In this document: positions 1 to 8,343 of the stretch, in pieces | How the letters are laid out: each line of letters starts with the position of its first letter | Numbering within the stretch: the first letter of the stretch is position 1 | Assembly: GCF_000148585.2 (NCBI RefSeq) | Contig: NZ_CP028414.1 | Span: 487,501 to 551,500, forward strand | Direction: 5' to 3' | Length of the DNA stretch: 64,000 nt | From: Streptococcus mitis NCTC 12261 | GTDB taxonomy: Bacteria; Bacillota; Bacilli; Lactobacillales; Streptococcaceae | Notes under the pieces: model-generated | Databases searched by the model: none | The model's input: only the letters and a program-made list of their open reading frames with translations | What the model was told of the DNA's origin: nothing | Position numbers and translations under genes: made by a program

Positions 1-162
1 ATAATGGGGCAAGAGGCTATCCTCAAGCCTAAAATTCGAAAAGCTTTGAAAGATGCTTTGGTACCAAGCCTTGCTGAAAAAACACGATTAGAATTTGCCC
101 ATCATCAAAATACAGCAGGTATGTTAGGAGCTTATTATCACTTTAAAACAAAACAATCCTAG
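1..162 (+). CDS. nanK: ROK-family sugar kinase, C-terminal end (partial)
   Basis: The window opens inside a reading frame whose last 53 codons are present, ending in TAG at 160-162. The tail reads NTAGMLGAYYHF, which resembles the C-terminus of ROK-family kinases (glucokinase or N-acetylmannosamine kinase type). A convergent RpiR regulator follows. In pneumococcus I recall a ROK kinase beside the sialic-acid regulator NanR, so N-acetylmannosamine kinase is the likely role. The ATP-binding and ROK signature regions lie outside the window, so substrate cannot be judged here. The stop codon sits in the left arm of the terminator hairpin. Confidence 0.6.
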   Translation: MMGQEAILKPKIRKALKDALVPSLAEKTRLEFAHHQNTAGMLGAYYHFKTKQS

Positions 163-188
163 TTTGGTTTAACCAAACTAGGATTTTC
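155..188 (+). terminator. terminator hairpin, copy 1
   Basis: A 13-bp perfect stem (AATCCTAGTTTGG with CCAAACTAGGATT, five-base loop) is followed by TTTTCT. The left arm contains the kinase stop codon. A near-identical hairpin recurs at 925-958; the two differ only around the loop. Confidence 0.85.
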
Positions 189-201
189 TGATCAAATTCC
201 C

Positions 202-229
202 TTGACTTTCTTTATAATTGTGAGATAAT
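202..229 (+). promoter_or_regulatory. promoter of toxin-antitoxin operon
   Basis: TTGACT (202-207) and GATAAT (224-229) are separated by 16 bp, about 30 bp before the antitoxin start. An AAAGGA ribosome site follows at 243. Type II antitoxins usually autorepress such promoters. Confidence 0.6.
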
Positions 230-258
230 AAATAAAATATATAAAGGAATTATATAAA

Positions 259-546
259 ATGGCTATAGCGAATTCAAATAAAATTGTGACCTTCCAAGCT
301 AATAGAGAATTGGTAAATGATGCCATGGAAGTGTTAAAAGAACAAAATCTCTCTCTTTCATCAGCACTCAGATTATTTTTAAAGAATGTTGCCGTAACAA
401 ATGAAGTAGATTTACTGAGTGAAGAGGAATTAGAGAAGGAGTATTTGTTTAGACAATTACAAGCAGAAGTTCAAGAAAGTTATGCCAAGATTGAGGCTGG
501 AAATTACTTGACAGATGAGGATGTCGTGACACGCTATGGATTATAA
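259..546 (+). CDS. RelB/DinJ-type antitoxin
   Basis: A 95-residue protein. The first ~45 residues (KIVTFQANREL, then LSLSSALRLFLKNVA) fit the ribbon-helix-helix DNA-binding fold of RelB/DinJ antitoxins; the acidic C-terminal half would wrap and neutralise the toxin. The downstream frame overlaps by 11 bases and encodes a ParE/RelE-like toxin, the usual antitoxin-first order with translational coupling. Its own promoter and ribosome site precede it. The pair lies between two copies of a terminator shared by the flanking genes, so it looks like an inserted module. Autorepression is expected from the family and not shown. Confidence 0.8.
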   Translation: MAIANSNKIVTFQANRELVNDAMEVLKEQNLSLSSALRLFLKNVAVTNEVDLLSEEELEKEYLFRQLQAEVQESYAKIEAGNYLTDEDVVTRYGL

Positions 547-886
547 AAAATATCGGATTTTGTATTCTCCTAGAGTGATTGATAGTCTGGACAAAATATA
601 TCAGTATATAGCGGAGGAAATTGGTTCTGTAGAGGCTGCGAGACGAAAAGTAGCCAGTATTAGAAAAGATATTAATCGTCTAGAAATTTTCCCCCAAGCT
701 GGATTTGATGCCGATGAAAAATTTGGTAAGAAATTAGACCCTCGCTACCAAACGCGAGGATTGACCTTGAGTAAGGATTACATCGTATTATATACAATTG
801 TTGAGGATACCGTCAGACTTGCTTATTTACTCCCTTCAAAAAGTGATTACATGAAATTATTCAAGACCAAGTCAAGATATGACTAA
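536..886 (+). CDS. ParE/RelE-superfamily toxin
   Basis: A 116-residue basic protein that overlaps the antitoxin frame. Features match the ParE/RelE fold: an N-terminal beta strand (YRILYSPRVIDSLDKIYQYI) leading into helices, then a C-terminal sheet with the segment DYIVLYTIVEDTVRLAYLL. ParE members poison DNA gyrase and RelE members cut mRNA on the ribosome; the sequence alone does not decide between them. Length is slightly above the ~90-100 residues typical of the family. No frameshift or internal stop is present, so the toxin should be functional. Confidence 0.8.
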   Translation: MDYKKYRILYSPRVIDSLDKIYQYIAEEIGSVEAARRKVASIRKDINRLEIFPQAGFDADEKFGKKLDPRYQTRGLTLSKDYIVLYTIVEDTVRLAYLLPSKSDYMKLFKTKSRYD

Positions 887-924
887 TTCATAATCTAGAA
901 GAGGTATGTTTAGTGATGAATAAA

Positions 925-958
925 AATCCTAGTTTGGCTGAGCCAAACTAGGATTTTC
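925..958. terminator. terminator hairpin, copy 2 (bidirectional)
   Basis: AATCCTAGTTTGG and CCAAACTAGGATT pair around a short loop, with A-rich sequence on one side and TTTTCTT on the other, so it can serve both directions. The stop codon of the minus-strand RpiR gene lies in its right arm (948-950). It repeats the hairpin at 155-188. Confidence 0.85.
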
Positions 959-1799
959 TTACACGTTTTTGTCGACGATAGCCGTTTAGTTTTTTATTTT
1001 CCCAGTAACTATTAAAGATTTTTTCCTTACTTTCTCGATTGATTTCCAAAAAGTAGGCATAAATCAAATCGATAAAGAAGAGCATAGGAAGTTGAGCGGA
1101 TATTCGTTGGATGTAGGATGACTGGCTGTGGGTGGCTACAAGAACAGTCTCTGTATAGGCCTGACTATCTTTATTGGGAACACTTGTAAAAAGTACAGTC
1201 TTTGCCCCCATCTCCTTAGCGTCTAATAGACTATCTAAAATAGAAGGGGTTGTGCCAGAAAGAGAGAAACCGAGTACGAGACAATTCTCATCCATAATAC
1301 TGGTTGTCCAAGCAAAACCGTCTTGATCGGTTAAAGCCTCGCAGACCACACCTAGACGCATGAAGCGTAATTTCATTTCACGAGCTACGAGGCCAGAACT
1401 CCCTGTTCCGAAGAAGTAGACACGCTCAGCATCTTCGATTAACTGGGCAATTCTTTCTAGTTGGACTTCATCAATCAAGTCCTGTGTTTGTTCCCGCATA
1501 CTGCTATAACTTCTAAGGACTCGTTTTGTCAGTGGACTGTGTTTGTGAGAATGGGTGTCCTGTTTCTCTGCTTGGTGTTGGTATTGGAAAATAAATTCTC
1601 GATAGCCTGTAAAACCACACTTTTTAGAAAAGCGGGTCAGAGCAGCCTGAGAGATATGTAATTTTTGAGTGACCTGTTGGGAAGATAAATCATCTGTAAT
1701 CGTTTCAGCTTGCAAAAAATAGCGAGCGATTCCTTGCTCTAGGTCTGTCATTTCTTCGAAGTGGGAATCAATGATGGTTGCTATATCTGGTTTGTCCAT
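948..1799 (-). CDS. nanR: RpiR-family transcriptional regulator
   Basis: A 283-residue regulator. Residues ~1-77 form the RpiR helix-turn-helix (SSQQVTQKLHISQAALTRFS around the recognition helix). Residues ~120-245 form a SIS sugar-phosphate-binding domain (FFGTGSSGLVA and LGFSLSGTTPSILD, the two phosphate-binding loops). RpiR proteins sense phosphosugars. In pneumococcus a regulator of this type beside the ROK kinase controls the sialic-acid (nan) operon and is called NanR; I transfer the name by context. It is convergent with the kinase and divergent from pbp2b. Start ATG at 1799 follows AAAGGAGCC. Confidence 0.75.
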   Translation of the reverse strand: MDKPDIATIIDSHFEEMTDLEQGIARYFLQAETITDDLSSQQVTQKLHISQAALTRFSKKCGFTGYREFIFQYQHQAEKQDTHSHKHSPLTKRVLRSYSSMREQTQDLIDEVQLERIAQLIEDAERVYFFGTGSSGLVAREMKLRFMRLGVVCEALTDQDGFAWTTSIMDENCLVLGFSLSGTTPSILDSLLDAKEMGAKTVLFTSVPNKDSQAYTETVLVATHSQSSYIQRISAQLPMLFFIDLIYAYFLEINRESKEKIFNSYWENKKLNGYRRQKRVRKS

Positions 1800-1860
1800 A
1801 GAAAGGCTCCTTTAAATGAGTCGTGTTGGAAAAAGACTAGATTATTGAACTTTTACATTC

Positions 1861-1869
1861 ATTATAACA
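1861..1869 (-). promoter_or_regulatory. extended -10 promoter of nanR
   Basis: On the minus strand the sequence reads TGTTATAAT, an extended -10 element, about 60 bases before the nanR start. No good -35 hexamer is seen, which is common with extended -10 promoters in streptococci. Confidence 0.5.
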
Positions 1870-1958
1870 TATAATATAGGGATGAATAAATAAAAACGTA
1901 TCTTACTGTAAAAACGAAAAAAAGCTTCTTGCTTTTCCATAATTTTCTGCTCAAATTG

Positions 1959-1967
1959 TGGTACAAT
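1959..1967 (+). promoter_or_regulatory. extended -10 promoter of pbp2b
   Basis: TGGTACAAT, an extended -10 element, lies ~38 bases before the ATG at 2006. No clear -35 is present. Confidence 0.5.
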
Positions 1968-2005
1968 GAAGAGTAAGATTTTAAATAGAAATGAGACTGA
2001 TTTGT

Positions 2006-4048
2006 ATGAGAAAATTTGACAGCCATTCGATTCCGATTCGGCTTAATTTATTGTTTTCGATTGTCATTTTACTCTTTATGGCTATTATTGGTCGCCTGCT
2101 TTATATGCAGGTTTTGAACAAGGATTTTTATGAGACAAAATTAGCATCTGCTAGTAAAACAAAGGTGACTACTAGTTCGGCTCGGGGCGAAATTTATGAT
2201 GCTAGTGGCAAGCCTTTGGTTGAAAATACTGTGAAACAAGTCGTTTCCTTTACTCGAAACAACAAAATGACGGCTGCAGATTTAAAAGAAACAGCCAAGA
2301 AGTTGCTGGCTTATGTGGGAGTTACTTCTCCAACATTGACTGATCGACAGTTGGCGGACTATTATCTAGCAGATCAAGATGTATATAAGAAAGCAGTGGA
2401 AAGTTTACCACGTGAGAAGCGACTTGATTCTGATGGCAATCAATTATCTGAATCTGAGCTTTACAATAATACTGTTGAAAGTATCGATCCAAGTCAATTG
2501 GCTTACTCGGATGACGAAAAGAAAGAAATTTATCTCTTTAGCCAACTCAATGCAGTTGGAAATTTTGCGACAGGCACCATTGCGACAGATTCCTTGTCAA
2601 ACACACAGATTGCCTTGATTGCTTCGGCTTCTAAGAATTTACCTGGTATCAGTATTTCAACTTCGTGGGATCGAAAGGTCCTAGAGACTTCTCTTTCGTC
2701 TATAGTAGGAAGTGTATCCAGTGAAAAAGCTGGTCTACCAGCTGAAGAAGCAGATGCTTATATCAAAAAGGGTTATTCTTTAAATGATCGTGTTGGGACT
2801 TCTTATCTAGAAAAACAATATGAAGAAACCTTGCAAGGAAAACGCTCAGTTAAGGAAATCCATCTAGATAAGTACGGTAACATGGAAAGTGTCGAAAATA
2901 TCGAAGATGGTACCAAAGGGAATAATATTAAACTGACTATTGATTTGGCCTTCCAAGATAGCGTGGACAATCTGCTTAAGAGTTATTTCAATTCCGAACT
3001 GGGAAATGGAGGAGCCAAGTATTCAGAAGGTGTGTATGCAGTCGCCCTTAACCCAAAAACAGGTGCGGTTTTGTCTATGTCAGGGCTAAAACATGACTTG
3101 AAAACGGGAGATTTAACACCTGATTCCTTGGGAACAGTAACCAATGTCTTTGTGCCGGGTTCTGTTGTCAAGGCGGCGACCATCAGCTCTGGTTGGGAGA
3201 ATGGAGTCTTATCAGGGAATCAGACCTTGACAGACCAACCGATTGTCTTCCAAGGTTCAGCTCCGATTAATTCTTGGTACACTCAGGCTTACGGTTCATT
3301 CCCGATTACAGCTGTGGAAGCCTTGGAGTATTCTTCTAATACCTATATGGTTCAAACGGCTTTGGGCATTATGGGTCAGACCTATCAACCCAATATGTTT
3401 GTTCTAACTAACAATTTAGAATCCGCCATGGGGAAACTTCGCTCGACATTTGCGGAATATGGTCTTGGAGCCTCAACAGGCATTGACCTTCCAGATGAGT
3501 CAACTGGTTTTATACCAAAAGAGTATAATTTTGCTAATTACATTACCAATGCCTTTGGCCAGTTTGATAACTACACCCCTATGCAATTAGCCCAGTACGT
3601 TGGCACCATTGCCAACAACGGTGTTCGGATTGCACCTCACATTGTCGAGGGGATTTATGGAAACAACGAACAAGGTGGTTTAGGGAACTTAATCCAATCT
3701 GTTGAAACCAAGGAAATGAATAAAATTAATATTTCTGAGTCTGATGTTTCCATTCTTCAACAAGGATTTTATCAAGTTTCACATGGTGGAAGTGCTTTGA
3801 CAACCGGTCGTGCCTTTTCAAATGGCGCAGCGGTATCCATTAGTGGAAAAACAGGTACTGCCGAAAGTTATGTTGAGGGTGGTCAAAAAGCTAACAATAC
3901 TAATGCTGTGGCCTATGCACCATCAGATAATCCTCAAATCGCTGTAGCTGTTGTCTTCCCTCATAACACCAACCTTACAAATGGTGTCGGACCTTCCATT
4001 GCGCGCGATATTATCAACCTCTATAACCAACATCATCCAATGAATTAG
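2006..4048 (+). CDS. penA: penicillin-binding protein 2b (class B transpeptidase)
   Basis: The transpeptidase for peripheral peptidoglycan synthesis and a target of beta-lactams. A short cytoplasmic N-terminus and one membrane helix (~residues 14-36) are followed by the dimerisation domain and the transpeptidase domain. Catalytic motifs fall where expected for the 680-residue pneumococcal protein: SVVK at 386-389, SSN at 443-445, KTG at 615-617. An upstream in-frame ATG at 1991 would add five residues; I chose 2006 because [10 protein letters not shown] is the start I remember. Thr446 next to SSN is retained, so the common resistance change there is absent. Many other residues differ from the pneumococcal protein as I recall it, mostly in the N-terminal domain. 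recR follows after 10 bases. Confidence 0.95.
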   Translation: MRKFDSHSIPIRLNLLFSIVILLFMAIIGRLLYMQVLNKDFYETKLASASKTKVTTSSARGEIYDASGKPLVENTVKQVVSFTRNNKMTAADLKETAKKLLAYVGVTSPTLTDRQLADYYLADQDVYKKAVESLPREKRLDSDGNQLSESELYNNTVESIDPSQLAYSDDEKKEIYLFSQLNAVGNFATGTIATDSLSNTQIALIASASKNLPGISISTSWDRKVLETSLSSIVGSVSSEKAGLPAEEADAYIKKGYSLNDRVGTSYLEKQYEETLQGKRSVKEIHLDKYGNMESVENIEDGTKGNNIKLTIDLAFQDSVDNLLKSYFNSELGNGGAKYSEGVYAVALNPKTGAVLSMSGLKHDLKTGDLTPDSLGTVTNVFVPGSVVKAATISSGWENGVLSGNQTLTDQPIVFQGSAPINSWYTQAYGSFPITAVEALEYSSNTYMVQTALGIMGQTYQPNMFVLTNNLESAMGKLRSTFAEYGLGASTGIDLPDESTGFIPKEYNFANYITNAFGQFDNYTPMQLAQYVGTIANNGVRIAPHIVEGIYGNNEQGGLGNLIQSVETKEMNKINISESDVSILQQGFYQVSHGGSALTTGRAFSNGAAVSISGKTGTAESYVEGGQKANNTNAVAYAPSDNPQIAVAVVFPHNTNLTNGVGPSIARDIINLYNQHHPMN

Positions 4049-4058
4049 AAAGGAACAT

Positions 4059-4655
4059 ATGCTTTATCCAACACCTATTGCCAAGCTAATTGATAGTTAT
4101 TCTAAGTTACCGGGTATCGGGATTAAGACGGCTACCCGTCTGGCCTTTTATACGATTGGGATGTCTGATGATGATGTCAATGAATTTGCTAAAAATCTCC
4201 TTTCTGCTAAGAGAGAATTGACCTACTGTTCTATTTGTGGACGTTTGACAGACGACGATCCTTGTTCTATCTGTACCGATCCGACTCGTGACCAGACAAC
4301 GATTTTAGTTCTCGAAGATAGTCGCGATGTGGCAGCCATGGAGAATATCCAAGAATACCATGGACTCTATCATGTCTTGCATGGACTCATTTCTCCCATG
4401 AATGGTATCAGTCCGGACGATATCAATCTCAAGAGCCTTATGACTCGTCTTATGGATAGTGAAGTTTCAGAAGTGATTGTGGCGACCAATGCTACAGCAG
4501 ATGGTGAAGCGACCTCCATGTATCTTTCTCGTTTGCTCAAGCCAGCTGGTATCAAGGTTACGCGTCTAGCACGAGGTCTCGCTGTCGGAGCGGACATTGA
4601 GTATGCGGACGAAGTGACACTCTTACGAGCCATTGAAAATCGAACAGAGTTGTAA
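4059..4655 (+). CDS. recR: recombination protein RecR
   Basis: A 198-residue RecR, which with RecO (and RecF) loads RecA on gapped DNA for repair. It has the N-terminal helix-hairpin-helix ([15 protein letters not shown]), a four-cysteine zinc finger ([16 protein letters not shown], ~57-72) and a Toprim domain (~78-170; [20 protein letters not shown]). It starts 10 bases after pbp2b with the ribosome site AAAGGA, so the two are probably cotranscribed. Length is normal for the family. Confidence 0.95.
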   Translation: MLYPTPIAKLIDSYSKLPGIGIKTATRLAFYTIGMSDDDVNEFAKNLLSAKRELTYCSICGRLTDDDPCSICTDPTRDQTTILVLEDSRDVAAMENIQEYHGLYHVLHGLISPMNGISPDDINLKSLMTRLMDSEVSEVIVATNATADGEATSMYLSRLLKPAGIKVTRLARGLAVGADIEYADEVTLLRAIENRTEL

Positions 4656-4700
4656 GTCTAGACAAATTAACACACTCAATTCATTTATACAAAAATCACG

Positions 4701-4732
4701 GAGACCGACAGTTGTTTTATCGGTCTCTTTTT
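4701..4732 (+). terminator. terminator after recR
   Basis: An eight-base stem, GAGACCGA with TCGGTCTC, is followed by TTTTT. Confidence 0.75.
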
Positions 4733-4829
4733 AGATTTATTGAAGACCAGTATCAGGTTCAAGTTTCAAAAAAGAAGCAAATATGATATACTAAAGAACA
4801 AGTATTCTATTAGAATTGGAACAAATAAT

Positions 4830-5873
4830 ATGAAACAAACGATTATTCTTTTATACGGTGGGCGTAGTGCAGAGCGTGAAGTCTCTGTCCTTTCAGCGGA
4901 AAGTGTTATGCGTGCGGTCAACTACGATCGTTTCACAGTCAAGACTTTCTTCATCAGCCAGTCAGGTGACTTTATTAAAACGCAAGAATTTAACCAGACT
5001 CCAGGTCAAGAGGATCGTCTTATGACCAATGAAACCATTGATTGGGATAAGAAAGTTGCACCAAGTGCCATATATGAAGAGGGAGCAGTGGTCTTTCCAG
5101 TCCTTCATGGTCCGATGGGAGAAGATGGCTCTGTTCAAGGTTTCCTTGAAGTTTTGAAAATGCCTTATGTTGGTTGCAACATTTTGTCATCTAGCCTTGC
5201 CATGGACAAAATCACGACCAAGCGTGTGTTAGAATCTGTCGGGATTGCCCAAGTTCCTTATGTGGCCATTGTCGAAGGTGATGATATGACTGCTAAAATT
5301 GCTGAAGTTGAAGAAAAATTGACTTATCCAGTTTTCACAAAACCATCTAACATGGGTTCTAGTGTCGGTATTTCTAAGTCTGAAAATCAAGAGGAACTTC
5401 GTCAAGCCTTGAAACTTGCCTTCCAATATGATAGCCGTGTCTTGGTTGAACAAGGGGTAAATGCCCGTGAAATCGAGGTTGGCCTACTGGGTAACTACGA
5501 TGTTAAAAGCACGCTTCCAGGAGAAGTAGTTAAGGATGTTGCCTTTTATGACTATGATGCCAAGTATATTGATAACAAGATTACCATGGATATCCCAGCT
5601 AAAATCAGTGATGATGTGGTAGCTGTCATGCGTCAGAATGCAGAAACTGCCTTCCGTGCTATTGGTGGTTTAGGTCTATCTCGTTGTGATTTCTTCTATA
5701 CAGATAAGGGAGAGATTTTCCTAAACGAGCTCAATACCATGCCAGGTTTCACCCAGTGGTCTATGTACCCACTACTTTGGGACAATATGGGAATCAGCTA
5801 CCCAGAACTAATCGAGCGTTTGGTTGACCTTGCCAAGGAAAGTTTTGACAAGCGCGAAGCGCATTTGCTATAA
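4830..5873 (+). CDS. ddl: D-alanine--D-alanine ligase
   Basis: A 347-residue ATP-grasp ligase that joins two D-Ala for the peptidoglycan stem. Visible features: N-terminal [24 protein letters not shown] (~residues 82-94), the ATP-grasp segment [17 protein letters not shown], and the C-terminal [12 protein letters not shown] that holds metal ligands. The frame is open back to 4740, but [11 protein letters not shown] at 4830 is the normal start for the family. It is followed by a hairpin terminator and then murF, which adds the D-Ala-D-Ala product to UDP-MurNAc-tripeptide. Confidence 0.95.
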   Translation: MKQTIILLYGGRSAEREVSVLSAESVMRAVNYDRFTVKTFFISQSGDFIKTQEFNQTPGQEDRLMTNETIDWDKKVAPSAIYEEGAVVFPVLHGPMGEDGSVQGFLEVLKMPYVGCNILSSSLAMDKITTKRVLESVGIAQVPYVAIVEGDDMTAKIAEVEEKLTYPVFTKPSNMGSSVGISKSENQEELRQALKLAFQYDSRVLVEQGVNAREIEVGLLGNYDVKSTLPGEVVKDVAFYDYDAKYIDNKITMDIPAKISDDVVAVMRQNAETAFRAIGGLGLSRCDFFYTDKGEIFLNELNTMPGFTQWSMYPLLWDNMGISYPELIERLVDLAKESFDKREAHLL

Positions 5874-5884
5874 AATGAAAGAGA

Positions 5885-5944
5885 GGGTAGAAGCCAGAAC
5901 CATCACTGAAAGGTGACTAGAGTTCTCGAGCTTCGACCCTTTTT
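5885..5944 (+). terminator. terminator between ddl and murF
   Basis: GGGTAGAAGC (5885-5894) pairs with GCTTCGACCC (5930-5939) with one mismatch, followed by TTTTT. The long loop may contain a second small hairpin. Confidence 0.65.
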
Positions 5945-5956
5945 AAAGGAGTAGAA

Positions 5957-7330
5957 ATGAAATTAACAATCCATGAAGTGGCTCAAGTTGTCGGAGCTAA
6001 AAATAATGTCAGTCTTTTTGCAGATGCTCAGTTAGAAAAGGCTGAGTTTGACAGTCGTTTGATTGCGACAGGAGATTTATTTGTGCCCCTCAAAGGTGCG
6101 CGTGATGGCCATGACTTTATCGAAATAGCCTTTGAAAATGGTGCAGCAGTAACCCTGTCTGAGAAAAAGGTCGCAAATCATCCCTACATTCTAGTAGATG
6201 ATGTTCTGACTGCCTTTCAGCAACTAGCAGCCTACTATCTTGAAAAAACAGCTGTTGATGTCTTTGCGGTTACGGGTTCAAATGGTAAAACAACGACCAA
6301 GGATATGTTAGCGCACTTGCTATCAACAACCTACAAGACCTACAAAACACAAGGTAACTACAATAATGAGATTGGTCTTCCATACACAGTTCTCCATATG
6401 CCTGAAGGAACAGAAAAGTTGGTCTTGGAGATGGGGCAGGATCACTTGGGAGATATCCATCTCTTGTCTGAATTGGCTCATCCAAAAACAGCCATCGTGA
6501 CCTTGGTTGGCGAAGCCCATTTGGCCTTTTTCAAAGACCGTTCGGAGATTGCTAAAGGAAAAATGCAAATTGCAGACGGGATGTCTTCGAATTCCTTGCT
6601 CTTGGCACCAGCAGATCCGATTGTAGAGGACTACTTGCCAACTGACAAAAAGGTAGTTCGTTTTGGCCAAGGAGCAGAGTTGGAAATTACAGACTTGATT
6701 GAGCGCAAGGATAGTCTGACATTTAAGGCTAATTTCTTGGAACAAGCCCTTGATTTGCCAGTGACTGGTAAGTACAATGCTACTAATGCCATGATTGCAT
6801 CCTATGTTGCCCTACAAGAAGGAGTTTCAGAGGAGCAAATTCGTCAGGCCTTCCAAAATCTTGAATTGACGCGTAACCGTACTGAGTGGAAGAAAGCAGC
6901 CAATGGTGCAGATATTCTATCAGATGTGTATAATGCCAATCCAACTGCTATGAAGTTGATTTTAGAGACTTTTTCGGCTATTCCAGCCAACGAAGGTGGC
7001 AAAAAAATCGCTGTCTTAGCGGACATGAAGGAACTCGGTGACCAGTCTGTTCAGCTCCATAACCAGATGATTTTGAGCCTCTCACCAGATGTGCTTGATA
7101 CCGTGATTTTCTACGGAGAAGACATTGCTGAATTGGCTCAACTGGCCAGTCAAATGTTCCCAATCGGCCACGTTTACTACTTCAAGAAAACAGAAGACCA
7201 AGACCAATTTGAAGACCTAGTTAAGCAGGTCAAAGAAAGCCTTGGAGTCAATGACCAAATCCTACTCAAAGGCTCTAACTCTATGAATCTAGCCAAGTTG
7301 TTAGAAAGTTTAGAAAATGAAGCAAAGTGA
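5957..7330 (+). CDS. murF: UDP-MurNAc-tripeptide--D-Ala-D-Ala ligase
   Basis: A 457-residue Mur ligase that catalyses the last cytoplasmic step of the UDP-MurNAc-pentapeptide pathway. The N-terminal substrate domain contains DSRLIATGDLFVPLKGARDGHDF. The central ATPase has the P-loop VTGSNGKTTTKDML (~residues 104-117) and the conserved QGNYNNEIGLPYT. The C-terminal domain has DVYNANPTAMK. Its ribosome site AAAGGAG is 6 bases before the ATG. It follows ddl after a terminator-like hairpin, so it may be served by read-through or by a promoter not recognised here. Confidence 0.95.
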   Translation: MKLTIHEVAQVVGAKNNVSLFADAQLEKAEFDSRLIATGDLFVPLKGARDGHDFIEIAFENGAAVTLSEKKVANHPYILVDDVLTAFQQLAAYYLEKTAVDVFAVTGSNGKTTTKDMLAHLLSTTYKTYKTQGNYNNEIGLPYTVLHMPEGTEKLVLEMGQDHLGDIHLLSELAHPKTAIVTLVGEAHLAFFKDRSEIAKGKMQIADGMSSNSLLLAPADPIVEDYLPTDKKVVRFGQGAELEITDLIERKDSLTFKANFLEQALDLPVTGKYNATNAMIASYVALQEGVSEEQIRQAFQNLELTRNRTEWKKAANGADILSDVYNANPTAMKLILETFSAIPANEGGKKIAVLADMKELGDQSVQLHNQMILSLSPDVLDTVIFYGEDIAELAQLASQMFPIGHVYYFKKTEDQDQFEDLVKQVKESLGVNDQILLKGSNSMNLAKLLESLENEAK

Positions 7331-7424
7331 TTTTGTCAAACATTTACGTATTTCTAAATCCATTTTTGACAAATAGCATGGTATAATAATATGCAGGAAA
7401 ATTTTGAATCATGAGGAAGACTAG

Positions 7425-8129
7425 ATGAATTTATGGGATATTTTCTTTACGACCCAAGCAACAGAGCCACCCAAATTTGACCTTTTTTGGTATGTCAGTA
7501 TATTTACACTCTTGGCTTTGACCTTTTATACAGCCTATCGTTATCGTGAAAAGAAGGCTTACCAACGATTTTTCCAAATCTTGCAGGCGGTTCAGTTGAT
7601 CCTGCTTTATGGTTGGTATGGGGTCAATCATATGCCTCTGTCAGAAAGTTTACCCTTTTACCATTGTCGTATGGCTATGTTTGTGGTGCTCTTGCTACCT
7701 GGTCAGTCCAAATATAGGCAGTATTTTGCATTACTAGGAACATTTGGGACATTAGCAGCCTTTGTTTATCCAGTGTCAGATGCCTATCCTTTCCCACATA
7801 TTACGATTTTATCCTTTATCTTTGGCCACTTAGCTCTCTTGGGGAACTCTTTAGTTTATCTATTGAGACAGTATAACGCGCGATTGCTGGATGTGAAGGG
7901 AATTTTTCTCATGACCTTTGCACTAAATGCCTTGATTTTTGTGGTCAATTTAGTAACAGGTGGAGATTACGGATTCTTGACAAAACCACCATTGGTTGGA
8001 GACCATGGCTTAGTAGCTAATTATTTAATCGTTTCCCTGGCCTTATCAGCAGCGATTACGTTAACAAAGAAAATCTTGGAACTATTTTTAGAGCAAGAAG
8101 CAGAAAAAATGATTGCAAAGAAAGCTTAG
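7425..8129 (+). CDS. TIGR02206/YwaF-type integral membrane protein
   Basis: A 234-residue hydrophobic protein with about six membrane segments (for example YVSIFTLLALTFYTAYRY, IFLMTFALNALIFVVNLV, YLIVSLALSAAITL). The pattern LPFYHCRMAMFVVLLLP and GDYGFLTKPP match what I recall of the YwaF/TIGR02206 family, whose function is unknown. The start at 7425 has GAGGAAG upstream. It stands alone between murF and ftsA and ends in its own terminator. Confidence 0.6.
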   Translation: MNLWDIFFTTQATEPPKFDLFWYVSIFTLLALTFYTAYRYREKKAYQRFFQILQAVQLILLYGWYGVNHMPLSESLPFYHCRMAMFVVLLLPGQSKYRQYFALLGTFGTLAAFVYPVSDAYPFPHITILSFIFGHLALLGNSLVYLLRQYNARLLDVKGIFLMTFALNALIFVVNLVTGGDYGFLTKPPLVGDHGLVANYLIVSLALSAAITLTKKILELFLEQEAEKMIAKKA

Positions 8130-8149
8130 AAATGAGCTTTCTTTTTTTC
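8117..8149 (+). terminator. terminator after the YwaF-like gene
   Basis: AAAGAAAGCT pairs with AGCTTTCTTT around eight bases, then a run of T. The left arm overlaps the end of the gene. Confidence 0.85.
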
Positions 8150-8257
8150 ATAAATCTGATTTTTTATAACTTGTTTGGAAAATAAAAAAAGCTAAGGAAA
8201 GAATGTGAAAAAATGGTAAGTAAATTTAGGAAAAACTAAGCACGATTGGATTTTTTG

Positions 8258-8266
8258 TGTTATAAT
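8258..8266 (+). promoter_or_regulatory. extended -10 promoter of the ftsA-ftsZ cluster
   Basis: TGTTATAAT is a perfect extended -10 element, about 78 bases upstream of the ftsA start. No -35 consensus is visible. Confidence 0.6.
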
Positions 8267-8343
8267 ATTCTGTGAATAGCTATGCCCTATTTTAGCTATA
8301 TTGAATAGAAGTTTGAAACTTGGAAGAGAGAGGATGCGATGTA

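Noticed and set aside
1461..1661. 66-codon plus-strand frame inside nanR
   Set aside because: It is a shadow of a well-supported gene on the other strand.
3332..3343. A beta-lactam resistance substitution next to the SSN motif of PBP2b
   Set aside because: Thr446 is retained; resistance cannot be claimed from this sequence.
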